This document shows positions 17,922 through 26,792 of a stretch of 32,543 nucleotides of DNA, in pieces. Below the pieces are notes generated by a model. That model had not been told where the DNA came from, did no database searches, and was given only the letters and a program-made list of their open reading frames with translations. This stretch comes from Bacteroidetes bacterium UBA7688. Its GTDB lineage: Bacteria > Bacteroidota > Bacteroidia > Chitinophagales > Chitinophagaceae. Where the stretch lies: contig DLGS01000062.1 of NCBI GenBank assembly GCA_002482815.1, positions 1 to 32,543 on the forward strand, in the 5' to 3' direction. The translations under genes and the position numbers were made by a program. Numbering within the stretch: the stretch's first letter is position 1; each line of letters starts with the position of its first letter.

Positions 17922-18224
17922 TCACCTATAATCTTCGCGTTTTTTTAAGTTAGACATTAGCCAACCTCCATAGTACCGTAAGAATGGGAGTAATTCAGCT
18001 GAGCAGAATCTTACAACCTCATATTCTTCACCTTTTGCCTTTCGATCCTTAAAAACTATCTCATCAATCAAATTTGAATGGTTGATTGAAACAATTTCAA
18101 TATCAAAATGAGCAATTGAATGCCTTAGAGCTAATACTTCATCTGAAACCTCGTTGCTTTTTGCTTCATCCACTTTGTAAATAATTTGACTGAAAGTAGT
18201 GAACGGAAAATGTGCAAACGCCAT
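17922..18224 (-). CDS. Small HEPN-like protein (Rx4H motif), family uncertain
   Basis: 100 aa with no signal peptide. LALRHSIAHFDIEIV contains Arg34-x4-His39, the Rx4-6H signature of HEPN-fold proteins, many of which are RNases in toxin or defence systems. The rest (EEYEVVRFCSAELLPFLRYY) is helical. It is shorter than most HEPN proteins, so it may be an N-terminally truncated copy. The motif alone is weak evidence, and no antitoxin-like partner (e.g. MNT) is adjacent. It sits just inside repeat A1, divergent from the DUF6876-type gene. Confidence 0.45.
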   Translation of the reverse strand: MAFAHFPFTTFSQIIYKVDEAKSNEVSDEVLALRHSIAHFDIEIVSINHSNLIDEIVFKDRKAKGEEYEVVRFCSAELLPFLRYYGGWLMSNLKKREDYR

Positions 18225-18229
18225 ATTAG

Positions 18230-18266
18230 CGCAACTTTTGCGGGATAATCTTCTCTGGGAATCCCG
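18230..18266. repeat. Two adjacent inverted repeats in the divergent gap
   Basis: CGCAA-ctt-TTGCG at 18230-18242 and CGGGAT (18241-18246) with ATCCCG (18261-18266) lie between the HEPN-like gene and the DUF6876-type gene. They could be operators or hairpins. Nothing more can be said from sequence. Confidence 0.3.
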
Positions 18267-18305
18267 GAACGGCTACACTTGCTTCATAAAACAAAAGATA
18301 AATTT

Positions 18306-18638
18306 ATGAACGCAAATGACCAGCTTAGAGAATACAATTGCACAGACAATTATTACCGCTATAATTTTGGATTAATGATTACAGACGGCGCAAAAGCACT
18401 CGCTGAAAAGTTTCAGTGGTTCTTGGACATTGTTGCGAGTTACCAACACGAATTGAAGAAAGCTGAATTCCAGGTATGGAAACTGGTGAAGAACAAAGAC
18501 AATTCTGCCACAGTAAAATGCGAAGATGGGAATGACATTATTCTGAAATCAAAACATATTCCCTACACTGATTTTAGTGCAGACACGGTAACTGTATGGC
18601 TTGAAAGTGGTGTGATTCTATTGCCAAGTGAACATTAA
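18306..18638 (+). CDS. DUF6876-type protein
   Basis: About 110 aa from the ATG at 18306; an in-frame ATG at 18279 would add nine residues that look non-native. Features: QLREYNCTDNYYRYNFG, MITDGAKALAEKFQWFLDIVASYQ, a short beta region with FQVWKL, and the ending IPYTDF...VWLESGVILLPSEH. This pattern is that of the DUF6876 family, a protein of unknown function common on Bacteroidota integrative elements. It marks this end of the island as mobile-element derived. Confidence 0.75.
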   Translation: MNANDQLREYNCTDNYYRYNFGLMITDGAKALAEKFQWFLDIVASYQHELKKAEFQVWKLVKNKDNSATVKCEDGNDIILKSKHIPYTDFSADTVTVWLESGVILLPSEH

Positions 18639-18660
18639 TATATCAATCTGATTCGCAGTT

Positions 18661-18912
18661 ATGACAACAGCAGAATATAAAGATTACCAGGCAGCAGCAA
18701 GTTTGCGTTTGATACCTGATGATGTAAACCCAATCTTACTTTTCTTCCAAACAGAGAAGGAACTTTTGCTGGATTTGTTCAACGGAAAGCTTGATGCGGT
18801 CCAGTTTGCAAAGATCGAGTTGAGGAACAGGGGATTTGATATTGAAACAGGCAGGTGGATTGGGTGGAGGAACAATGAGAATGTTTCTGAAGAACTGCTT
18901 TTGGCGCATTAG
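18661..18912 (+). CDS. Hypothetical protein, 83 aa, next to DUF6876
   Basis: Starts 22 nt after the DUF6876-type gene and is probably cotranscribed. It reads MTTAEYKDYQAAASLRL... with an EKELLLDLFNGKLD segment and WIGWRNNENVSEELLLAH at the end. Acidic, soluble, no motif I can name. Similar short ORFs commonly accompany DUF6876 genes on mobile elements. Confidence 0.6.
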   Translation: MTTAEYKDYQAAASLRLIPDDVNPILLFFQTEKELLLDLFNGKLDAVQFAKIELRNRGFDIETGRWIGWRNNENVSEELLLAH

Positions 18913-19360
18913 AATGAGTGGAGGGACGGGATAAAAGCGATAAAACATCTAGCCTTTATGACAGGATAATAAAACTTGCACCAGGTATGTAATACTTCTC
19001 CAAATTCTTCTCCTATTTCTGTTTAGTATAAATGCCAGTTAAAACAATTGGAGCCAAATTTGAAGACATAATGAAGCCCGCAACTTTTTACAGTGTGCGG
19101 GCTTTTCCAATACAGGAATATTGAATCTGCTAATTCGTCTAATAGAAAATCATGAATACTAATATAATATTAGTAGATAATAAATAGAAAAATTGAGTAC
19201 GTGTAAAATGGCTGCTAGGTCATATATCAGATACTGCCTCTTATAATTGGTAATTTCAAAACCTACACTTAAGCTTATCAGATAAAAACAACTGAGAAAC
19301 ACTTCGAATTTCAGCCGAATTTAATAGGCTCAGGAATAGAAGAATTTCAGGATCAGTTGT
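18913..19360. other. Non-coding stretch left of the arginine operon
   Basis: No ORF worth reporting. It holds repeat B1 with its hairpin at 19076-19127. The rest is AT-rich sequence up to the argH stop. Confidence 0.5.
19076..19127 (+). repeat. Repeat B, copy 1, with hairpin
   Basis: A 52-bp unit also present in the same orientation at 27966-28017, with four base differences. gcccgca (19076-19082) pairs with tgcgggc (19096-19102) and ctttt follows, so it may act as a terminator for the rightward genes. The tail ttccaatacaggaatattga is identical in both copies. In copy 2 a C-G pair of the stem has become G-C, a compensatory change that supports a selected structure. Confidence 0.75.
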
Positions 19361-20662
19361 CTATTTCGTCCAACTTCTAATTATTTCCTTCATCATATTT
19401 TCTATAGCATCATTACAAAGATTACCTATGCTTCCTTCGTGCGAATGTTGAAGTTCTTTTGGTTTGAAATGGAAAAGCCCGGCATCAACTTCATCCCCAA
19501 CCTGACGATACGCATCCCTGAAGGAGATTCCATTATTGACCAGTTGATTAATCTTCTCAACAGTAAAAATGTACTTATACCTTTCTTCATTCAGAATTTC
19601 TTTACTCACAAAAATCTCATTGAGCATTAATTGCATCATTTCAATGCAGGATTTCAATTCCTGAATGGCAGGAAAAAGAATCTCCTTGGTAAGCTGCATC
19701 TCTCTGTGATAGCCAGAAGGAAGATTACTGCACAATAAAGTAAGTTCATTAGGCAAGGCCTGCAATCGGTTACACTTACCCCTTATGAGCTCGAAAACAT
19801 CAGGATTCTTTTTGTGGGGCATAATACTGCTACCCGTTGTCAGATGATCGGGAAAACTTACAAATCTGTGGTTCTGATTCATAAACAAACAAACATCCAT
19901 ACTCAGTTTGCTCAACGTAGCAGCAATACTGCTCATTGCTATTGCAACAAACTTTTCGGTTTTTCCACGACTCATTTGTGCATAAATACTATTATAATGT
20001 AGCTCAGAAAATCCCAAAAGCGCCGTTGTTCTTGTTCTGTCAACAGGAAATGAAGAACCATATCCGGCACCACTTCCCAAGGGATTTTTGTCGGTGATAT
20101 GATAAGCTGTTTTTAATAAATCCATATCATCCACCAAAGACTCTGCATAGGCCGCAAACCATAAGCCAAATGAAGAAGGCATAGCTACCTGAAGGTGCGT
20201 GTAGCCAGGCATTAATTCATTCTTATGCTTTTCACTTAAAGAAAGCAGTTGGCTGAAAAGATGTAAACAATCATCCTTAATTACATTCAATTCGTCCTTT
20301 AAATAAAGTTTTATATCAACTGCAACCTGATCATTACGGCTTCTGCCGGTATGTATTTTTTTCCCGGCCTCTCCTACCCGTTCGGTAAGCATTTCTTCAA
20401 TCTGAGAATGAATATCTTCGCTATCTAGGCTGATTGAAAAAATACCCGTTTCTATTTCAGTCAAAATATTTTGAAGTGCTTTCTTCAGAGCATGATGCTC
20501 CTCTACTCTTAGCAATCCAACATGCTCCAACATCTCGATATGTGCAAGAGAGGCTCGCACATCATATTGGGCAAGGACAGTATCAAATACTCTATCCTGA
20601 CCAACTGTAAAATTCTCTATTTTTTCTGATGTTGTTGTATTGGCTTTTTGCCAGATTTTCAT
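19361..20662 (-). CDS. argH: Argininosuccinate lyase
   Basis: 433 aa. Cleaves argininosuccinate to arginine and fumarate, the last step of arginine synthesis. Fumarase/aspartase superfamily: HTGRSRNDQ (104-112), PGYTHLQ (152-158, catalytic His156) and the signature GSSIMPHKKNP (277-287) with the mobile Ser loop. Slightly shorter than the usual 455-470 aa at the C-terminus but with all active-site regions. Last gene of the minus-strand arg operon; its start overlaps the argE' stop by 4 nt. Confidence 0.95.
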   Translation of the reverse strand: MKIWQKANTTTSEKIENFTVGQDRVFDTVLAQYDVRASLAHIEMLEHVGLLRVEEHHALKKALQNILTEIETGIFSISLDSEDIHSQIEEMLTERVGEAGKKIHTGRSRNDQVAVDIKLYLKDELNVIKDDCLHLFSQLLSLSEKHKNELMPGYTHLQVAMPSSFGLWFAAYAESLVDDMDLLKTAYHITDKNPLGSGAGYGSSFPVDRTRTTALLGFSELHYNSIYAQMSRGKTEKFVAIAMSSIAATLSKLSMDVCLFMNQNHRFVSFPDHLTTGSSIMPHKKNPDVFELIRGKCNRLQALPNELTLLCSNLPSGYHREMQLTKEILFPAIQELKSCIEMMQLMLNEIFVSKEILNEERYKYIFTVEKINQLVNNGISFRDAYRQVGDEVDAGLFHFKPKELQHSHEGSIGNLCNDAIENMMKEIIRSWTK

Positions 20663-21723
20663 AATAATTGATTAAGTATACTGATATAAGTTCTGATTCC
20701 ACTTTCTATTTCCATGGTGTAAATAAATTCATCTGCCATATGGCTTCTTGCCGAATCGCCGGGCCCAATCTTCAATGCAGGAAAAGGCATCAGGGCTTTG
20801 TCTGATAATGTCGCAGACCCATAACAGTTACTACCGGATTTTAATGCTGCTTTTACAAGAGGATGTTCCCTGTGTATGTTTGTACTCTTCAGGCGCAGGC
20901 TGCGGGGTATCACATCACCATTCACATTCTGTTTGATAATTGTAAGTATTTCTTCTAAAGTATAGTGCTCATTGACACGAACATCAATTGTAAAACGACA
21001 ACGGTCAGGCACCACATTATGCTGGCTTCCTGCTTCAATCTGGGTGACACTCATTTTTACAGAGCCAAGTAGTTCGGATACTTTTGGGAACTTAAAATTC
21101 TCTATCCAAGTAATGTCTTTTATTGCTTTATAGATTGCATTTTCGCCTTCTTCCCTTGCCGCATGACCCGACACGCCTAGTGTCACACAATCCAGCACCA
21201 TCAAGCCTTTCTCAGCTATGGCCGCATTCATCAATGTGGGTTCCCCCACAATAGCGCAGTCAATTTTACCCATTAATGCTAATACAGACTCCAGTCCATT
21301 TCCCCCGGAAATCTCCTCCTCGGCAGTGGCAGCAAAAAGCAGATTGTATTTTAAACCTTGATGATGGTAGAAGTGAATAAACGTCAGTGCTAACGACACA
21401 AGACATCCACCCGCATCATTGCTGCCCAATCCATACAGTTTTCCATCTTTCTCTATTGGATCAAATGGATTCAATGTGTAAGAACTATTGGGCTTTACCG
21501 TATCGTGATGAGCGTTTAAAAGAATTGTTTTCTTATTCGCATCATAATGCTTATTTACAACCCAGACATTATTAAGATGTCTTTGGGTTTTGATACCTCT
21601 TTCTAAAAAAAAACCTTCAATAATACTTGCAGAACCTTGCTCCTGTTTGCTTACAGAGGGGCAAGCAATCAGCTGTTTCAGTAAGCAGATAGCCTCATCA
21701 CTCCATGTTGTAATACTTGTCAT
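20659..21723 (-). CDS. argE: M20-family N-acylcitrulline/N-acylornithine deacylase (ArgE-like)
   Basis: 354 aa, M20 metallopeptidase. Metal and catalytic residues: His72-x-Asp74 in LLNAHHDTVKP, Asp103 in GSNDAGG, Glu135-Glu136 in AATAEEEISGGNG and Glu161 in IVGEPT. The dimerisation domain spans about 170-290. Because the operon has an N-acylornithine carbamoyltransferase instead of ordinary ArgF, this enzyme most likely removes the acyl group from N-acylcitrulline, not from N-acylornithine (inference from pathway logic). It overlaps argB and argH by 4 nt each, indicating translational coupling. Confidence 0.88.
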   Translation of the reverse strand: MTSITTWSDEAICLLKQLIACPSVSKQEQGSASIIEGFFLERGIKTQRHLNNVWVVNKHYDANKKTILLNAHHDTVKPNSSYTLNPFDPIEKDGKLYGLGSNDAGGCLVSLALTFIHFYHHQGLKYNLLFAATAEEEISGGNGLESVLALMGKIDCAIVGEPTLMNAAIAEKGLMVLDCVTLGVSGHAAREEGENAIYKAIKDITWIENFKFPKVSELLGSVKMSVTQIEAGSQHNVVPDRCRFTIDVRVNEHYTLEEILTIIKQNVNGDVIPRSLRLKSTNIHREHPLVKAALKSGSNCYGSATLSDKALMPFPALKIGPGDSARSHMADEFIYTMEIESGIRTYISILNQLL

Positions 21724-22502
21724 AAGATGGTTGTTCCCTTTGTGCCGTTAATCAATTCATACAGATGATCGGCATGCCCAATCACCACTTTTGCGACACC
21801 AAAATGCAGCGCCGAAAAAGCATTCTCCAATTTTGGAATCATGCCCTTTGTTATAGCATTCATACTTTGCAAGGTCTTAAACCCATCCTCATCCAGTGAT
21901 TTGATTAAAGAAGAAGGATTACACAGTTCTTTCAACACACCTATTTGTTCAAAGCAATAAATCAAATTGACAGAAAAGTCTGAAGACATTGCTTTCGCAA
22001 CTTCGTTTGCAATTGTGTCTGCATTTGTATTGAGCAATACACCTTTTGAGAAACTAAGCGGTGCAATTACAGGTGTCAATCCCATTCTCAATAAGCCGCT
22101 GAGCATCACGGTGTTAATCCCATCAGAAGCGATGTCACCAACAAAGCCAAAATCAACATCTTTTACCTTTCGTTTTACAGCTTGTATCATACATCCGTCA
22201 GCACCTGAAAGCCCGATGCCATTGCATCCGCACTTCTGTAATCGGGCCACAACATTTTTATTGATAAGCCCGCCATAGACCATTGTTACCAATTCCAACG
22301 TAGGTTGATCAGTAATGCGCCTTCCATCAACATAGTTAGGTTCAATACCAAGTCTGAAACCAATTTCTGTAGCAATTTTACCTCCCCCATGTATCAGCAT
22401 CTTATTCCCTTCCAAAGTTGAAAAGGATTGCAGCAACCTATCCAGACTTTTGGAATCGTCAATAATATTGCCGCCAATTTTCACAATATTCAGCACTTCC
22501 AT
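21720..22502 (-). CDS. argB: N-acylglutamate kinase
   Basis: 260 aa, amino-acid kinase fold. KIGGNIIDD (Lys8 region) and MLIHGGGKIATEIG bind ATP phosphates. GLSGADGCMIQAVKR and the late stretch MNAITKGMIPKLENAF are typical of ArgB, the last including the Lys contacting phosphate. Phosphorylates the gamma-carboxyl of N-acetyl- or N-succinylglutamate. It lacks the N-terminal helix found in arginine-inhibited ArgB enzymes, so allosteric arginine feedback is not expected. Two nt separate it from argF'. Confidence 0.93.
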   Translation of the reverse strand: MEVLNIVKIGGNIIDDSKSLDRLLQSFSTLEGNKMLIHGGGKIATEIGFRLGIEPNYVDGRRITDQPTLELVTMVYGGLINKNVVARLQKCGCNGIGLSGADGCMIQAVKRKVKDVDFGFVGDIASDGINTVMLSGLLRMGLTPVIAPLSFSKGVLLNTNADTIANEVAKAMSSDFSVNLIYCFEQIGVLKELCNPSSLIKSLDEDGFKTLQSMNAITKGMIPKLENAFSALHFGVAKVVIGHADHLYELINGTKGTTIL

Positions 22503-22504
22503 TA

Positions 22505-23458
22505 TTAGCTCATTTTTAAAATTTCAGCAAGAACAGCTTGTGCAGCCCATACCCTATTGGCTCCTTGCTGTGTGACCAAAGACCTTTTCCCATCTAATAT
22601 TTCATCAGACAATTCTATATTTCTTCTTACAGGCAAACAATGCATCACTTTTGCATCAGGAGCATCTGCCAAATGTTGCTCTGTCAGCATCCAGGATGAA
22701 TCTTCGCAGCAGACTTTCCCATAATCAGTATAGCTACTCCAGTTTTTTACATAAACAAAATCTGCTGCGGCTAGCGCTTCCTTTTGGCTATGCATTATGT
22801 TGGCACCTTCAGTAAATTGTTCGCTCAGTTCGTATCCCGCCGGATGGGTAATGACAAAGTCTGCATTATCCCATTTATTAATCCATTGCGCAAAAGAATT
22901 AGCCACACAATGTGGTATTGCTTTGATATGAGGTGCCCAGGTCAACACTATTTTCGGCCTCGTAATCTTATTATGGTTTTCCCAAATCGTAACTAAGTCA
23001 GCCAGACTTTGCAGGGGATGTAGCGTACTGCTTTCAAGACTTACGATGGGAATCCCTGAATGCCGCATTAGTTGGCTTAACAGTAACTCATTATAGTCCT
23101 CTTCCTTATTACTCAGTCCCGGAAATGTGCGCATACCTATAATATCAAAGTACGCTCCAAGCAAAGGGGCTGCGTCTTTAATATGTTCTACTTTTGTTCC
23201 GTTCATAATGGCTCCCTCATTCAATTCAAGGTTCCAGCCTTCCTTATCAATATTCAAAACAATTACCTCAATTCCGAGATTTCTTGCAGCAATCTGTGTG
23301 CTGATTCTTGTCCGCAAACTGGGGTTAAGAAACAACAATCCCATTCTTTTGTTTTGTCCCAGAACAGAATCTGCGAAAGGGTTACTTTTATAATAAACAG
23401 CCCTGTCAATTAAATAATTGATGTCAAGGACATCATTGACTGAAGTGAATTTTTTCAT
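22505..23458 (-). CDS. argF': N-acylornithine carbamoyltransferase, probably N-succinyl type
   Basis: 317 aa. Transfers carbamoyl phosphate to N-acylornithine, giving N-acylcitrulline. The carbamoyl-phosphate loop is FLNPSLRTRIS (Ser47, Arg49, Thr50, Arg51). Also TLHPLQSLADL, TWAPH and the C-terminal HCLPVRRN. The family is that of Bacteroides fragilis SOTCase and Xanthomonas AOTCase rather than ordinary OTCase. Residue 90 is Val in GTKVEHI. The aligned residue is Pro90 in the B. fragilis SOTCase and Glu92 in the acetyl enzyme, where published E92P/S/V/A changes switch specificity to the succinyl substrate. Prediction: N-succinylornithine is used. Confidence 0.92.
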   Translation of the reverse strand: MKKFTSVNDVLDINYLIDRAVYYKSNPFADSVLGQNKRMGLLFLNPSLRTRISTQIAARNLGIEVIVLNIDKEGWNLELNEGAIMNGTKVEHIKDAAPLLGAYFDIIGMRTFPGLSNKEEDYNELLLSQLMRHSGIPIVSLESSTLHPLQSLADLVTIWENHNKITRPKIVLTWAPHIKAIPHCVANSFAQWINKWDNADFVITHPAGYELSEQFTEGANIMHSQKEALAAADFVYVKNWSSYTDYGKVCCEDSSWMLTEQHLADAPDAKVMHCLPVRRNIELSDEILDGKRSLVTQQGANRVWAAQAVLAEILKMS

Positions 23459-23477
23459 TTCTTTACTTATATAAAAA

Positions 23478-24614
23478 CTACTTTAGAGAAATCTCCTTTC
23501 TGATGGCATTAATTAACTCATCAACATGAGTTGTATTGATGTTCAATGCGGGCAATAATCTTATAGTGTTTGGCTTTGCTTCTCCTGTGAAAATGAAATG
23601 TTGCTCCAGTAAATTTTTTCGCAATTGTTCATACTCCTCCGGCACATCAAATCCAAGCATCAGTCCTTCACCCCGAACATTCTTTAATTCATTTATTTTT
23701 AAAAGTTCACTCTTTAAATACGCACCGACAATACTCGCATTGCTTAATAATCTTTCATCTTCAAAGACCTCAAGTACCGCAATCGCTGCGGCGCACGCCA
23801 AATGGTTTCCTCCAAAGGTTGTTCCCAGCATCCCGTGCCATGGTTTAATATGCGGCGCAATGATGATTCCGCCTATAGGGAATCCGTTACCCATACCTTT
23901 AGCCATAGAATAAATATCTGCAGCAACACCTGCATAATCATGCGAGAAGAATTTTCCGCTTCTGCCATAACCACATTGTATACTGTCTGCAATATAGACG
24001 GCATTATATTGTGTACAAAGCGCTCTTATACTCTTCAGAAATGCAATACTGGCTAAATGGATACCCCCAACGCCCTGAATTCCTTCCACAATAACAGCAG
24101 CAACCTCATTGCCATATTCAGAAAAATATTGTTCCAATTGTAGCACATCATTAAAAGGAAGGAAAACAATGTTATTTGTTTCATTTACCGGTGCAATAAT
24201 TTTAGGATTATCGGTTGCAGATACAGCTAGTGAGGTTCTTCCGTGAAAAGCCTTTTCAAAAGCAATGACTTTCTTTCTGCCGGTATGGAAAGAAGCCAGC
24301 TTCATCGCATTTTCATTTGCCTCTGCTCCGGAATTGCAAAGAAAAAGCTGATAGTCCTCCTTCCCAGAAATCTGACCGAGTTTTGAGGCTAATTCCTTTT
24401 GTTGTGGAATAACTATTGAGTTCGAATAGAAACCAATCTGATTTAATTGGCCTGTAATCTTCGTCACATAATGAGGATGGGAATGACCAATTGAAATAAC
24501 AGCATGCCCGCCATAAAAATCAAGATAGCGTTGGCCTTTATCGTCCCAAACATAACTTCCTTCACCTTTAGTAACTGCGATATTATTAATCGGATAAACA
24601 TCAAATAAGTTCAT
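23478..24614 (-). CDS. argD: N-acylornithine aminotransferase
   Basis: 378 aa, class III PLP aminotransferase. NSGAEANENAMKLA (94-107) binds the cofactor phosphate, FHGRT follows, the Asp pairing with the pyridine nitrogen is in AVYIADSIQCGYGRSG, and Lys239 in SMAKGMGNGFPIGG forms the Schiff base. Converts N-acylglutamate semialdehyde to N-acylornithine with glutamate. Nineteen nt before argF', 11 nt after argC. A clean, complete member. Confidence 0.93.
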   Translation of the reverse strand: MNLFDVYPINNIAVTKGEGSYVWDDKGQRYLDFYGGHAVISIGHSHPHYVTKITGQLNQIGFYSNSIVIPQQKELASKLGQISGKEDYQLFLCNSGAEANENAMKLASFHTGRKKVIAFEKAFHGRTSLAVSATDNPKIIAPVNETNNIVFLPFNDVLQLEQYFSEYGNEVAAVIVEGIQGVGGIHLASIAFLKSIRALCTQYNAVYIADSIQCGYGRSGKFFSHDYAGVAADIYSMAKGMGNGFPIGGIIIAPHIKPWHGMLGTTFGGNHLACAAAIAVLEVFEDERLLSNASIVGAYLKSELLKINELKNVRGEGLMLGFDVPEEYEQLRKNLLEQHFIFTGEAKPNTIRLLPALNINTTHVDELINAIRKEISLK

Positions 24615-24625
24615 GATTCTATTTT

Positions 24626-25594
24626 TTAAAACGCTGAGGCCTTTAGTTCCAGTCCGCTCTTTTCAGAAAATCCAAAAGCAATATTCATATTTTGGATAGC
24701 CTGTCCTGAAGCGCCTTTTAAAAGATTGTCTATAGCAGTGTGAATAATCAATTTCCCATCTTCCTTTTCAAGATGAATAAAGCACTTATTGGTGTTCACT
24801 ACTTGCTTAAGATCGATAAGCCTACGACTTACAAATGTGAATGCTGCTTCATGATAAAAGTTTTGAAACATTTGATAAGCATCCTCCAGTGACAAATCTG
24901 ACTTGAGGTATCCGCTTACATAAATCCCCCGTGCAAAATCCCCTCGCCAGGGTATAAAGTTTATCTCAGGCAAAGTTGGTTGCAGAGCATTCAATGTCTG
25001 CCTTATTTCATTAAGATGCTGATGAGATAAAGATTTGTAAGCCTGAATATTATTACTGCGCCATGCAAAATGAGCGTTCTGCTGCAATTTTTGCCCTGCA
25101 CCAGTTGCACCTGTAATTCCTGTCAGATGCACATCTTGCATCACGCATTCTTTCGCCAAAGGCAATAATGCCAATTGGATAGCTGTAGCAAAGCATCCCG
25201 GGTTGGCCATGTATTGTGCATGAGCAATTTCATTCTTGTTATACTCCGGCAAAGCATAAAGAAATGAATTTCCTGCTTTCCTGATGCGAAAATCCTGAGA
25301 TAGGTCAATGATTTTTACATGGTCTGCGATTCTATTGTTTCTTAAGAAATCTGATGACTCTCCGTGCCCAAGGCAAAGAAACAGGACATCTATGTTGTTT
25401 TCGATATTGCTGCAGAATTGCAAATCTGTTTCGCCGACGAGGTCAGTATGAATGTCGCAAATAAGACTGCCACTATTGCTTCTGCTATGTGCAAAGGCAA
25501 TGTCTGCGAAATGATGATTCAGTAAAATTCTGATAAGCTCGCCACCCGCATAACCTGCGGCACCCACTATACCGACCTTAATTTTCTTTTGCAT
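24626..25594 (-). CDS. argC: N-acyl-gamma-glutamyl-phosphate reductase
   Basis: 322 aa. Rossmann dinucleotide site VGIVGAAGYAGGELIRIL near the N-terminus and catalytic Cys134 in MANPGCFATA; HAQ and IPWRGDFARGIY are also typical. Reduces N-acylglutamyl phosphate to the semialdehyde with NADPH. Its start lies 17 nt inside the argG 3' end, an unusually long overlap for this operon. Confidence 0.94.
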   Translation of the reverse strand: MQKKIKVGIVGAAGYAGGELIRILLNHHFADIAFAHSRSNSGSLICDIHTDLVGETDLQFCSNIENNIDVLFLCLGHGESSDFLRNNRIADHVKIIDLSQDFRIRKAGNSFLYALPEYNKNEIAHAQYMANPGCFATAIQLALLPLAKECVMQDVHLTGITGATGAGQKLQQNAHFAWRSNNIQAYKSLSHQHLNEIRQTLNALQPTLPEINFIPWRGDFARGIYVSGYLKSDLSLEDAYQMFQNFYHEAAFTFVSRRLIDLKQVVNTNKCFIHLEKEDGKLIIHTAIDNLLKGASGQAIQNMNIAFGFSEKSGLELKASAF

Positions 25595-26792
25595 CGATAG
25601 TTGTATTTATAGTGTGATAAATTGAAGTCTGGTTGCCAAATATTTTTGCAAATCCCCTTACATCCTCACCAGTCCAACTCTTGTTTTGCTCACCATAAGC
25701 ACCGAATTGACTGTTCATCAAATCGTGCGAACTTTCGACACCTGTAATAACAAACCTATGAGGATAAAGCGTTAGAAATACTGTTCCCGTCACCGTCTTT
25801 TGAGTATCATCCAGAAAAGCTTCAATGTTGCGCATCGTGGGATCCAGCATCATTCCTTCATGAAGCCAATTGCCATACCAATTGCTCAACTGGTCTTTCC
25901 AGTAAAGTTGCCACTTGGTCAGTGTGTGCTTTTCAAGCTGATGATGGGCTTTAATAATAATCAAGGGAGCTGCTGCTTCAAAGCCAACACGCCCTTTTAT
26001 TCCAATGATAGTATCACCCACATGTATATCCCTTCCAATTCCATAAGGTTGTGCCAAAGCTTGCAATTTTTGTATTGCCACTACAGAGGAATCTTCAGAT
26101 ATTCCATTAATCCCCTTCAGCTCACCATTTATAAACTGGAGGCTTATATCTGAGGGCTCTGAGGCAGAGATACCCGTTGGCCAGGCCTCTTCCGGCAAAT
26201 ATTGATTACTCGTCAGGGTTTCCCTTCCTCCTACAGAAGTACCCCAAAGTCCTTTATTGATACTGTATGCAGCTTTTGTAAAATCCATCTCGACATTATT
26301 CTCCTTAAGAAAATTAATTTCTCCTTCACGACTCAAGGATTGATCGCGGATAGGTGTAAGTATACTTACCTCCGGTATCATACTTTGGAATACCATATCA
26401 AAGCGGACCTGATCATTTCCGGCACCAGTGCTACCATGAGCCACATATGATGCACCGATTTTCTTTACCTGCTCGGCTATAGCAATTGCCTGCATCATCC
26501 GTTCTGCACTTACGCTCAATGGATAAACATTGTTTTTGAGAACATTGCCAAACACAAGATACTTAATGCAGCGTTGGTAGTATTCTTCCGTAACATCTGC
26601 TATACTGAACGACGCTACACCAAGCTCATGCGCTCTGCGGGTAACAACGCCAAGTTCTTCACTACTAAAACCACCGGTTTGTACCAGAATGGCATGAACT
26701 TCCAGATTGAGTACTTTTTTTAAATAAATTGCACAGTAAGTAGTGTCTAGCCCTCCGCTAAATGCAAGGACAACTTTAAGTGGATTACTCAT
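25578..26792 (-). CDS. argG: Argininosuccinate synthase
   Basis: 404 aa. N-type ATP pyrophosphatase loop AFSGGLDTTYC (about 10-20), then AHGSTGAGNDQVRFD, which contacts citrulline and aspartate, and GRETLTSNQYLPEEAWP. Ligates citrulline and aspartate with ATP. Placed early in the operon; overlaps the upstream GNAT gene by 4 nt and argC by 17 nt. The C-terminal tail is intact. Confidence 0.95.
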   Translation of the reverse strand: MSNPLKVVLAFSGGLDTTYCAIYLKKVLNLEVHAILVQTGGFSSEELGVVTRRAHELGVASFSIADVTEEYYQRCIKYLVFGNVLKNNVYPLSVSAERMMQAIAIAEQVKKIGASYVAHGSTGAGNDQVRFDMVFQSMIPEVSILTPIRDQSLSREGEINFLKENNVEMDFTKAAYSINKGLWGTSVGGRETLTSNQYLPEEAWPTGISASEPSDISLQFINGELKGINGISEDSSVVAIQKLQALAQPYGIGRDIHVGDTIIGIKGRVGFEAAAPLIIIKAHHQLEKHTLTKWQLYWKDQLSNWYGNWLHEGMMLDPTMRNIEAFLDDTQKTVTGTVFLTLYPHRFVITGVESSHDLMNSQFGAYGEQNKSWTGEDVRGFAKIFGNQTSIYHTINTTIDAKEN

